From NCBI GenBank assembly GCA_017652545.1, contig JAGCAV010000151.1:1-6783 (forward strand): 6,783 nucleotides of DNA, given 5' to 3'. The stretch is from Lachnospiraceae bacterium (GTDB lineage Bacteria; Bacillota_A; Clostridia; Lachnospirales; Lachnospiraceae). Positions 1 through 6,022 of the stretch are shown one piece after another. Position 1 is the stretch's first letter, and every line of letters begins with the position of its first letter. Made by a program: the position numbers and the translations under genes. Below the pieces are notes generated by a model that worked only from the letters and a program-made list of their open reading frames with translations, had not been told where the DNA came from and did not search any database.

Positions 1-290
1 ATCAGGTCCTGCTCCTCATGGCACATCCGCAGGTACTCGCCACGCAGGCCCTGTGTATGACGGTCCACCATCATCGGCACGGCCAGATAGTTGGCCATCC
101 AGCGGTCGCGGAACATTGCCTTTACATTGCGCGGCTTCATGACGAACTTTCCGAGTGTCATCATGATCTTCAGCCAGCGGGAATAATCGTACATCGTATC
201 CGCAAAGCCACGCCATTCACGACGTTTCCTTACTTTGCTGCCTTCCTTATAAAAATCGCCGAATCTGTCGGCGCCGACCTGCTTAGCCAT
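1..290 (-). CDS. 2-hydroxyacyl-CoA dehydratase family subunit, N-terminal part (runs off the left edge)
   Basis: Reading leftward from an ATG at 290-288, the frame stays open for 96 codons to the window edge, so only the N-terminus is present. GGAGG at 300-296, five bases before the ATG, is a good ribosome binding site. The start overlaps the end of the upstream dehydratase gene by 8 bases (283-290), which suggests translational coupling and production of both proteins together. The visible part is basic and rich in Met, Arg and Trp (for example REWRGF at 25-30 and DRWMANYL at 62-69), with one Cys at residue 90. It contains no diagnostic motif. The assignment as the partner subunit of a two-subunit dehydratase rests mainly on the tight overlap with a clear family member and on this family normally being encoded as adjacent subunits. 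A different protein co-translated with the dehydratase cannot be excluded. The coding call itself is firm; the function is moderate. Confidence 0.65.
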   Translation of the reverse strand, partial: MAKQVGADRFGDFYKEGSKVRKRREWRGFADTMYDYSRWLKIMMTLGKFVMKPRNVKAMFRDRWMANYLAVPMMVDRHTQGLRGEYLRMCHEEQDL

Positions 291-1500
291 TTACGCCTCC
301 TTTCTGATCACGACGATTCAGTTTTTTGATCTCAATGCTCTCGACAAAGGCCTGTACACGCGTCCGCATCTGTCCGGCGGAAGTGCCGATCGCGTACGGA
401 CGGTCGACCGCGAGGACCGGATATCCGTATTCTTCGCGGAGAATGTGTGAGCCGAGCATCTTCTCATAAGCCCAGGGATCACAGAACTTCATCTGCTCAT
501 ACATGATGCCGTCCGCATGATATTCTTCCGCAAGGCGGGCGACATAAGTGCGGCGCTCATCCATCTTGGAGGAATCCATGTAGCGCGGACACTGGCCGCG
601 GTACATATACTGGCGGCAGATCTGGGTCAGCGCATCTTCCTCCTCTGTGAGGATGATGGGATCGCGTCCCGGCAGGGAACCGCAGCAGAAGCGGTCGGCG
701 CAGACGTACGCACCGCATTCCTCGACGAGCTTGATGAAATCGATGTCATCGATCTCGGAGCCCGCCACCAGGACACGGACCCGGAAGGGCGTCTTCTCAT
801 CGGGCTCTCTTGTCTGAAGCTGCTCTAGGGTCTCTTCCAGCAGCGGAATCAGCAGATCCTTCGGGGCCACGTAAGTCGCCAGTGTGATGAGATGGAATTC
901 ATAGCCGGTAATGCGCGGGTTCTCCTCTTTCCGGAAATCGCCGATCGCGCGTATGAGTTCGCATACGCGGTTGTGCTGTGCGACAGCTTCACGGATCGCC
1001 TTCTCGGATGTGTCGATTCCGTAGATCTCACGCAGCGGTTTCAGGATGTGGTTCTCACACTGGATCCTGTAGAGCGCAAGGCCGTTGTCATCGGCCTTCA
1101 TCGGGATCTCCATATACTCGTAGAAGAATTTGTCTTTTTCCTTTCCGAGCGCGGAAAGAAGTTCCATGTTCTCAACGCAGCGGTTCATCATGGAGCAGCC
1201 GTCCGGCGTGATGATGCCATCCGCGAAATTGAAGCCGCCCTCAATGGCGCGCTCAAGAAGTGCGCGGGTATACTCGCACAGAAAGCTGGTCAGATAATAC
1301 GTTGCGATTTCGATGGAACCGGTGCGCGGCGCGCGCAGTCTCGCGGAAAAGGTACCCGCGAGATTCAGCAGGGGTTCGGGGGTGTTTTCACAGGTATAGG
1401 CAAGGCAGATCCTGCCGTCACGCTGTGCCTCCCGAATAAGTTCGTTGTTGGCCTCAAGCAACAGATTCTCAAAATAGGCCAGATGCTTTAAGTCTTTCAC
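283..1500 (-). CDS. 2-hydroxyacyl-CoA dehydratase family protein (HgdB/FldC/HadC-like subunit)
   Basis: This is a subunit of the radical dehydratase family, whose members remove water from (R)-2-hydroxyacyl-CoA esters in amino-acid fermentation; benzoyl-CoA reductase subunits are related. It is cytosolic, carries an iron-sulfur cluster and needs a separate ATP-dependent activator. Numbered from the GTG start at 1500 (405 residues), family-like stretches are TCENTPEPLL near 36-45, FLCEYTRALL near 73-82, DGCSMMNRC near 100-108, DRFCCG near 269-274 and KFCDPWAY near 338-345, ending in a TRVQAFVESIE-type helix. Cys75, Cys102 (or Cys108) and Cys340 fit the order and spacing of the three cluster-ligating cysteines known in related subunits. 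The frame is open to a TTG at 1575 (430 residues), but that start has no visible ribosome binding site. The GTG follows GAGAGAGAG at 1515-1507, and the typical family N-terminus (LKHLAYFENLLLEANNELI) begins just after it. The start is therefore uncertain; the family is secure, the substrate unknown. Confidence 0.85.
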   Translation of the reverse strand: MKDLKHLAYFENLLLEANNELIREAQRDGRICLAYTCENTPEPLLNLAGTFSARLRAPRTGSIEIATYYLTSFLCEYTRALLERAIEGGFNFADGIITPDGCSMMNRCVENMELLSALGKEKDKFFYEYMEIPMKADDNGLALYRIQCENHILKPLREIYGIDTSEKAIREAVAQHNRVCELIRAIGDFRKEENPRITGYEFHLITLATYVAPKDLLIPLLEETLEQLQTREPDEKTPFRVRVLVAGSEIDDIDFIKLVEECGAYVCADRFCCGSLPGRDPIILTEEEDALTQICRQYMYRGQCPRYMDSSKMDERRTYVARLAEEYHADGIMYEQMKFCDPWAYEKMLGSHILREEYGYPVLAVDRPYAIGTSAGQMRTRVQAFVESIEIKKLNRRDQKGGVNG

Positions 1501-1519
1501 GATTTGCTCTCTCTCTGGC

Positions 1520-1540
1520 CCGGGATAAGAAGCCTCCCGG
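1520..1540 (-). other. Inverted repeat in the dehydratase leader
   Basis: The arms CCGGGA (1520-1525) and TCCCGG (1535-1540) are perfect complements around a 9-base loop. Flanking GC bases can extend the stem with a one-base bulge. It lies in the predicted 5' leader of the minus-strand dehydratase message, about 20 bases before the GTG start. It could affect translation initiation, or be incidental in GC-rich sequence. No run of U follows it, so it is not a terminator. Confidence 0.3.
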
Positions 1541-1575
1541 CCGGGTGTGGCAGCGGTGAAGCATATGTGCTGCAA

Positions 1576-1604
1576 TTGACAGGAAATGGCAGAACTGATA
1601 TGGT
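1576..1604 (+). promoter_or_regulatory. Sigma-A-type promoter for the TrpF-like/PfkB/HtrA operon
   Basis: A perfect -35 box TTGACA (1576-1581) is followed by a 17-base spacer and the -10 box TATGGT (1599-1604), which is preceded by TGA, an extended -10 element. Transcription would start near 1611, giving a leader of about 100 bases before the ATG at 1710. It is the only strong promoter seen upstream of the plus-strand operon. It overlaps an oppositely directed promoter whose -10 box starts three bases further on. Confidence 0.65.
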
Positions 1605-1607
1605 TTC

Positions 1608-1636
1608 AGTTTAGAGGATAGGACAGTGAAAGTCAA
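1608..1636 (-). promoter_or_regulatory. Sigma-A-type promoter for the dehydratase genes
   Basis: Read on the minus strand, TTGACT (1636-1631) is followed by a 17-base spacer and TAAACT (1613-1608). The -35 matches five of six consensus bases and the -10 four of six. Transcription would start near 1601, about 100 bases before the GTG at 1500. A transcript starting there would still include the alternative TTG codon at 1575, so the promoter does not decide the start codon. Confidence 0.5.
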
Positions 1637-1709
1637 ATGTCCGGGTCCGGAAAAATGCACAAAAAATCCAGCGAGTGATGATTTGGAAACAGATAAGGAG
1701 AAGATGATT

Positions 1710-2384
1710 ATGTTTACACAGATTTATTCTATTCAGACAGCACAGGAAGCGCTCGAGTGTATTGAGGCAGGGGCGGACCGGATCGGTCTGCTGGTAGGCG
1801 TTCATGGCGGAAGCTTTCCCTGCGCCATCACGCAGGAAACGGCAAAGGAGATCTTCGACGCGATCGGGGACAAAGCGGTTCGTGTACTGATCTCGGTCGA
1901 GTATACGGCGGACGCGGTGCTTGCGCAGACGAAAGCGCTGATGCCGGACGTGCTTCATTTGTGTGCTAATTTTGAAGGCAGCGCAGAGTTTGCCGAGCGC
2001 CTTCGGAGAGAGATTCCCGGCGTAAAGCTGATGGAGGCTGTCGGGATCACGGGGCCTGAGAGCATTGAGGACGCCAGAGTGAAGGCATCCTACGCGGACA
2101 TCCTGATCCTGGATACGGTGTCAAAGACGGTTCCGGGCGTCGGGGCCGCGGGTGAGGTCAATGACTGGAACATTGACAGACAGATCGTGGAGATGGTGGA
2201 CATTCCCGTTATCCTGGCAGGAGGTCTTGGACCGGACAACGTCGCGGATGCCATCGAAGCGGTCCATCCGGACGGTGTCGATTCCCTGACAAAGACCTCA
2301 GATAAGGAGAATGGTGAGCTCGTCAGGAAAAACCTCGGCAAGGTCCGTGAATTCTGCAGGATCGCCCACTCGTACAATGAATAA
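1710..2384 (+). CDS. TrpF-like (phosphoribosylanthranilate isomerase family) TIM-barrel protein lacking the catalytic Cys
   Basis: This 224-residue protein has the layout of phosphoribosylanthranilate isomerase, the (beta/alpha)8-barrel Amadori isomerase of tryptophan synthesis. Recognisable parts are ALECIEAGADRIGLLVG (14-30), ILILDT (131-136), NDWNID (151-156) and ILAGGLGPDNVADAIEAV (168-185). Asp135 matches the catalytic acid of TrpF. However, the N-terminal KICG motif that carries the catalytic cysteine is QIYS here (4-7, Tyr6 at the Cys position). The Arg-Tyr segment after strand 2 is missing, and the C-terminal VDVSSG-type phosphate loop reads VDSLTKTS (190-197). A normal TrpF reaction is therefore unlikely, and the true substrate is unknown. 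The start at 1710 is chosen because AAGGAG (1695-1700) is 9 bases upstream; an ATG at 1704 is only 3 bases from it, and a GTG at 1626 would add an unlikely leader of 28 residues. It is first in an operon with a PfkB kinase 75 bases downstream. The family is clear, the function is not. Confidence 0.8.
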   Translation: MFTQIYSIQTAQEALECIEAGADRIGLLVGVHGGSFPCAITQETAKEIFDAIGDKAVRVLISVEYTADAVLAQTKALMPDVLHLCANFEGSAEFAERLRREIPGVKLMEAVGITGPESIEDARVKASYADILILDTVSKTVPGVGAAGEVNDWNIDRQIVEMVDIPVILAGGLGPDNVADAIEAVHPDGVDSLTKTSDKENGELVRKNLGKVREFCRIAHSYNE

Positions 2385-2448
2385 GCAGACCTGAAAGCGG
2401 TCATGACACCGGAAAGACACCAGGCGGATCGGGGGTAACCGGCCCGGC

Positions 2449-2454
2449 AGGAGG
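2449..2454 (+). promoter_or_regulatory. Ribosome binding site of the PfkB kinase gene
   Basis: A perfect AGGAGG lies five bases before the ATG at 2460 and fixes that start. The 75 bases between the TrpF-like gene and this one show no T-run terminator, which supports co-transcription. Confidence 0.75.
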
Positions 2455-2459
2455 AAGAG

Positions 2460-3377
2460 ATGCAGATCATTTGCGTGGGGGATCTGTGCTGCGACCTGAT
2501 CGTCCCGTACGGAAAGATGCAGGAAGCGCTTGCACGTGGAGATATTTCAAAAGAAACAACCGACAGCCTTCAGGTGACAATGCAGTGTGGCGGTTCGGTC
2601 GGCAATGTGGCCAGGCATCTGGGGCAGCTGCATGCCAGCCCTGTCTTTGTCACACCGCTGAAGAAGGACTCCCTCGGAGAATATCTCTGTTCTGAAATGG
2701 AGAAAAAGGGTGTGGATATGCGCTGGACAGCGCTTTCCGGCAGATCGAATATGTACTGTGTCGCCGTTCTGGATCAGAAGGGGGAGCGGACCATGTTCTG
2801 TTTCGTGCCGCCCTGGGCGGATTATCCGCGGTTTGGAGCGGAGAGCTTCAAAAACATTCCTTCTTTTCCGGAACAGATCCTGTTTACCAGCGGAATGGCC
2901 ATGCTGGATGACGCTGAAAACAACGCGGCTGTCCTGGCCTTCTTTAAGGAACGGAAAGCTGCCGGCGCAAAGATCGTTTTTGATCTGAATGTGCGGGCGG
3001 AATCGTATGGATATGAGGGTGAGCGAAGACGCGCGATGGACGAGATGATCACCATCAGTGATATTCTCCTCGGTTCCGGAAAAGATGAATTCTTTCAGGT
3101 GACCGGGAAGAAGGAGATCGGGGAGGCCGCCGCGGAACTGTCCGGACGGGGCGTCGCGACGGTGATCGCACGGGACGGGGAGAACCCGATCCTGATCCTG
3201 GGAGAAGACATCTGGCGGCATATTGCTGTCAGGCCGGTGAAGCCCATCTCAACGATCGGCGCCGGGGACAGCTTTGATGCCATGTTCCTGCACTGCATCG
3301 CGGCAGGAGAAGAGGTCTGCGAGGCTGTCAGGAAAGCGTCGGATTACGCGGGAGAGTATATATCGGGAATCAGATAA
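2460..3377 (+). CDS. PfkB/ribokinase-family carbohydrate kinase
   Basis: This cytosolic ATP-dependent sugar or nucleoside kinase has 305 residues, the normal length for the family. It shows the N-terminal strand IICVGDLCCDLI (3-14), PfkB signature 1 GGSVGNVARHLGQL (44-57), the central FDLNVRAE (174-181), and signature 2 STIGAGDSFDAMFL (264-277). Asp270 in GAGD is the expected catalytic base. Two usual features differ: the Asp common before TTGAGD is Ser264, and the NxxE region reads GSGKDE (205-210). Both could affect substrate or metal binding but leave the core intact. The family covers ribose, fructose, fructose phosphates, 2-keto-3-deoxygluconate and nucleosides, and nothing here selects among them. 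Pairing with the TrpF-like isomerase suggests one small pathway in which the kinase makes or uses the isomerase's sugar phosphate; this is inference. The next gene begins 13 bases after the stop codon. Confidence 0.9.
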   Translation: MQIICVGDLCCDLIVPYGKMQEALARGDISKETTDSLQVTMQCGGSVGNVARHLGQLHASPVFVTPLKKDSLGEYLCSEMEKKGVDMRWTALSGRSNMYCVAVLDQKGERTMFCFVPPWADYPRFGAESFKNIPSFPEQILFTSGMAMLDDAENNAAVLAFFKERKAAGAKIVFDLNVRAESYGYEGERRRAMDEMITISDILLGSGKDEFFQVTGKKEIGEAAAELSGRGVATVIARDGENPILILGEDIWRHIAVRPVKPISTIGAGDSFDAMFLHCIAAGEEVCEAVRKASDYAGEYISGIR

Positions 3378-3382
3378 GGAGG
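3376..3382 (+). promoter_or_regulatory. Ribosome binding site of the HtrA gene, overlapping the kinase stop codon
   Basis: AAGGAGG lies 8 bases before the ATG at 3391 and shares its first two bases with the TAA stop of the kinase gene (3375-3377). It fixes the HtrA start and links translation of the two genes. The frame is open upstream to 3274, but an earlier start would overlap the kinase gene and bury the signal peptide behind 39 residues. Confidence 0.75.
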
Positions 3383-3390
3383 AAAGAAAG

Positions 3391-4596
3391 ATGAAAACAC
3401 ATGGAAAGATCGCACTGCTCCTGAGCCTGGCCATAGCCGGGACGGCTGCCGGAAGCGCAGCAATGGCTGCAGAAACATTCTCAGGGATCGGCAGTGTTGA
3501 GCTTTCGCCTTCAGAGACGGTTTTTTCATACAGCAACGTGGCAGATGTGGCAGAGGCAGTTATGCCCGCGATCGTCGCCATCACAAACAAGTCCGTTCAG
3601 GAGGTCAGGAGTTTTTTCTATGGAGAGCCGCTCCAGTATGAAACGACCAGCGCCGGATCCGGGATCATCGTGGGAACCAGTGAAACGGAACTGCTGATCT
3701 GTTCCAACAATCATGTGGTGGAGGATGCCTCGGAACTGACAGTGACCTTTATTGATGACGAATCCGTATCAGCTGTGATCAAGGGAACCGATCCTGACAA
3801 TGATCTTGCCGTGGCCGCTGTCAATCTGGCGGACATTCCCGACGATACGATGGCTGCGATCAGGATCGCGAAGATCGGCAGTTCGGACGCGCTCCGGGTG
3901 GGAGAGCAGGTCGTCGCCATCGGAAACGCATTGGGGTATGGGCAGTCTGTTACAACGGGCATTATCAGTGCAAAGGACCGCTCGATCGGCATGTCCGGCA
4001 GCCGGGGCAACAACCGGCGCAGGTATCAGTTCGGATTTGACTTCCAGACGGAAGAAGTGACGACCTACGATGACCTGCTGCAGACGGACGCTGCCATCAA
4101 TCCCGGCAACTCCGGCGGCGCGCTCCTGAATATGGACGCGGAAGTGATCGGGATCAATTCCGCAAAAGCCGGCAGCAGCGGCGTTGAGGGAATGGGGTAT
4201 GCCATTCCCATTGACAAGGCCATGCCGATCCTGAACGACCTGATGACCAGGGTCCCCAGGGTGAAGCTGGAAGAAGGACAGAACGGATATCTTGGTTTCG
4301 ATGGCCAGGATGTCTCCTATCAGGCAGTTTTCCTGTACGGGATTCCTGAGGGGATCTATGTCACGGATCCGGGAACGGATACACCGGCTGCAAACGCCGG
4401 CCTGATGGAAGGCGATATTATCACCGCGTTTGACGGAGAGGTGATCACCGGCGTGGCGGACCTGCAGAAGCTGCTTCCGTATTATGCGCCGGGAGAAGAG
4501 GTGGAACTGGGGATCTGCAGATCTTCAGACCGGTATCTGGGATATGAGGAGATGACATTGACAGTGGTCCTGGGAGACAGGAACGGGATGCAGTAA
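3391..4596 (+). CDS. Exported HtrA/DegP-like trypsin-fold serine protease with one PDZ domain
   Basis: The 401-residue product is an S1C-type protease that degrades or senses misfolded exported proteins. Residues 1-26 look like an export signal: a short basic start, a hydrophobic stretch (7-26) and an AMA-AE cleavage-type site. If it is not cut, it would anchor the protein in the membrane, as in many Gram-positive HtrA proteins. The protease domain spans about 50-285 and has the full triad: His108 in SNNHVVEDA, Asp138 in DPDNDLAV and Ser241 in NPGNSGGALL. Between DRSIG (196-200) and LLQTDAAINPGNSGG (229-243) lies an Arg/Asn-rich insertion (about 202-226). One PDZ domain follows at about 297-395, including AGLMEGDIITAFDGEVI (336-352). 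The gene starts 13 bases after the sugar kinase and is probably the last of its operon, an odd partner for cytosolic metabolic genes. The family is very secure; the protein substrate is unknown. Confidence 0.92.
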   Translation: MKTHGKIALLLSLAIAGTAAGSAAMAAETFSGIGSVELSPSETVFSYSNVADVAEAVMPAIVAITNKSVQEVRSFFYGEPLQYETTSAGSGIIVGTSETELLICSNNHVVEDASELTVTFIDDESVSAVIKGTDPDNDLAVAAVNLADIPDDTMAAIRIAKIGSSDALRVGEQVVAIGNALGYGQSVTTGIISAKDRSIGMSGSRGNNRRRYQFGFDFQTEEVTTYDDLLQTDAAINPGNSGGALLNMDAEVIGINSAKAGSSGVEGMGYAIPIDKAMPILNDLMTRVPRVKLEEGQNGYLGFDGQDVSYQAVFLYGIPEGIYVTDPGTDTPAANAGLMEGDIITAFDGEVITGVADLQKLLPYYAPGEEVELGICRSSDRYLGYEEMTLTVVLGDRNGMQ

Positions 4597-4629
4597 AATG
4601 GCGGGACGATAAGGTCCTTCTGATTCAGG

Positions 4630-4665
4630 AAGAGCGGAACCGATCTTTGTGTCGGTTCCGCTCTT
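4630..4665. terminator. Probable bidirectional terminator hairpin between the HtrA gene and trpB
   Basis: The arms AAGAGCGGAACCGA (4630-4643) and TCGGTTCCGCTCTT (4652-4665) pair perfectly over 14 bp around an 8-base loop. The hairpin sits between the ends of two convergent genes, 33 bases after the HtrA stop and about 50 bases past the trpB stop, where a shared terminator is expected. The trailing T-run is weak on both strands (CTTTCATT on plus, CTCTTCCTG on minus), so it may end transcription inefficiently or mainly protect 3' ends. Confidence 0.7.
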
Positions 4666-4714
4666 TCATTGTACTTGCTGCCGTTTTTGGAATTGTCCTG
4701 TATTCCCGCCGGCA

Positions 4715-5968
4715 TCAGCTCCTTTTCGCAGCCATCTTTTCAAGAAATTCAGGTCCGTATCCGTAGTTCTCCACAACGTAGTCAAGATCCTTGTCGCCGC
4801 GGCCTGAGAGGTTGACCAGGATGGAACCGGTCATGCCGGTGCGGGCCACCTTAATGGCATAGGCAAGGGCATGGGAACTCTCGATCGCGGGAATGATCCC
4901 TTCATGCCTTGACAGGAGGAACAGGGCTTCGATCGCCTCATCATCGTCGATGGTGGTGTATCTGATCCGGTCCATATCGTGCAGCATGGCGTGCTCCGGT
5001 CCGGCAGCCGGATAATCCAGGCCGCTGGCATTGGAGTAGACCGGTGCGGGATCCCCGTTTTCATCCGCGAGCATGATGCTCCTGAAACCATGCATGACGC
5101 CTTCCTGGCCGTAGGTGATGGAAGCGGCATGATCGCCGAGCTTCGGACCGCGTCCGAGCGGTTCCACGCCGACCAGTTCTACCGGATCCGCGAGGAACGG
5201 GACAAACATGCCGATGGAATTGGATCCGCCGCCCACACAGGCTGCTACCTGGTCCGGAAGATGTCCGGTCTGGGATTTGAACTGTTCCCTGGCCTCCTCG
5301 CCGATACAGTACTGGAAATCGCGGACCATCAGCGGGAACGGATGGGGACCGGCAGCTGTTCCGATACAGTAGACAGCGTCTTTGTACTCCTTCGCATACG
5401 CCATGAACGCGGCGTCAACCGCTTCCTTGAGTGTTTTCAGACCAAAGCTGACAGGAACGACGTTCGCCCCGAGCATTTTCATGCGCGTCACATTCGGCGC
5501 CTGCTTTGCAATGTCGACCTCGCCCATGTAGATATCACATTCAAGACCGAAATATGCAGCGGCCGTTGCCAGTGCCACGCCGTGCTGGCCGGCGCCGGTC
5601 TCGGCGATCAGTTTCTTCTTGCCCATGTATTTGGCAAGCAGGCCTTCACCCATGCAGTGATTGAGCTTATGGGCGCCGGTATGGTTCAGATCCTCACGTT
5701 TCAGGTAGATCTGGGTCCTTCCCAGAAGATTGGACAGGTTCTGGCAGTGGTAGACAGGTGTCGGACGTCCCTGGAAATCCTTCCTGATACGCCGCAGTTC
5801 GGCGATAAACTGCGCGGACTGGGCGATGGTGTTGTAGGCTTCGGCGTACTCATTGAACGCCTTGATCAGTTCCGGATCCTCCAGATAGTTGCCTCCGTAC
5901 TTTCCGAAATACCCGTCCGATGACGGATACTCTTTCAGGTAATTGTCAAAATCCCTGTACTTGTTCAT
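4715..5968 (-). CDS. trpB: Tryptophan synthase beta chain, stand-alone
   Basis: This pyridoxal-phosphate enzyme joins indole and L-serine to give L-tryptophan in the cytosol. The 417-residue product is slightly longer than a usual beta chain (about 390-410), with extra N-terminal residues before the [10 protein letters not shown] motif (20-29). The catalytic set is present: Lys101 in HTGAHKLN forms the PLP Schiff base, Glu123 in ETGAGQHG is the catalytic acid-base, GGGSN (246-250) holds the PLP phosphate, Asp318 is in GLDYP, and Ser388 in NLSGRGDKD contacts the PLP ring nitrogen. Several neighbours of these are unusual, for example HKLNHCMGE (100-108), GRGPKLGDH (272-280) and [15 protein letters not shown] (312-326). 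No trpA or other trp operon gene is adjacent, so it may use free indole or a TrpA encoded elsewhere. The start ATG at 5968-5966 follows AAAGGAAT on the minus strand. A tryptophan synthase-like enzyme with a different acceptor is possible but less likely. Confidence 0.92.
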   Translation of the reverse strand: MNKYRDFDNYLKEYPSSDGYFGKYGGNYLEDPELIKAFNEYAEAYNTIAQSAQFIAELRRIRKDFQGRPTPVYHCQNLSNLLGRTQIYLKREDLNHTGAHKLNHCMGEGLLAKYMGKKKLIAETGAGQHGVALATAAAYFGLECDIYMGEVDIAKQAPNVTRMKMLGANVVPVSFGLKTLKEAVDAAFMAYAKEYKDAVYCIGTAAGPHPFPLMVRDFQYCIGEEAREQFKSQTGHLPDQVAACVGGGSNSIGMFVPFLADPVELVGVEPLGRGPKLGDHAASITYGQEGVMHGFRSIMLADENGDPAPVYSNASGLDYPAAGPEHAMLHDMDRIRYTTIDDDEAIEALFLLSRHEGIIPAIESSHALAYAIKVARTGMTGSILVNLSGRGDKDLDYVVENYGYGPEFLEKMAAKRS

Positions 5969-5998
5969 GATTTATTCCTTTCAGGTTTTCCCGGGTTG

Positions 5999-6022
5999 AA
6001 TGACGCAATGAATTGCGCCATT
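5999..6022. promoter_or_regulatory. 24-base dyad upstream of trpB, candidate operator
   Basis: The half-sites AATGACGCAAT (5999-6009) and ATTGCGCCATT (6012-6022) are inverted copies matching at 10 of 11 positions around GA. In minus-strand RNA the single mismatch becomes a G-U pair, so a leader hairpin is also possible, but no U-run follows. It ends about 30 bases from the trpB start and overlaps a candidate -10 box, the usual place for a repressor site. The regulator is not identified. Confidence 0.45.

Noticed and set aside
16..216. Short minus-strand open frame at the left edge
   Set aside because: It is out of frame with the better supported gene starting at 290, which has a strong ribosome binding site and stays open to the edge.
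892..1491. Plus-strand open frame of 199 codons opposite the dehydratase
   Set aside because: It is antisense to a recognised gene and its translation shows no family motif.
1626..1709. Upstream GTG start adding 28 residues to the TrpF-like protein
   Set aside because: It has no clear ribosome binding site, begins only about 15 bases after the predicted transcription start, and the barrel begins at the ATG at 1710.
2547..3221. Minus-strand open frame of 224 codons opposite the PfkB kinase
   Set aside because: It is antisense to a clear kinase, with no motif and no credible ribosome binding site noticed.
3274..3390. Longer HtrA start within the kinase gene
   Set aside because: It would overlap the kinase gene by about 100 bases and put 39 basic residues ahead of the signal peptide; the ATG at 3391 has a strong ribosome binding site.
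4979..5923. Long plus-strand open frame of 314 codons opposite trpB
   Set aside because: It lies entirely antisense to a highly conserved TrpB, has no family features, and its length comes from the codon bias of trpB.
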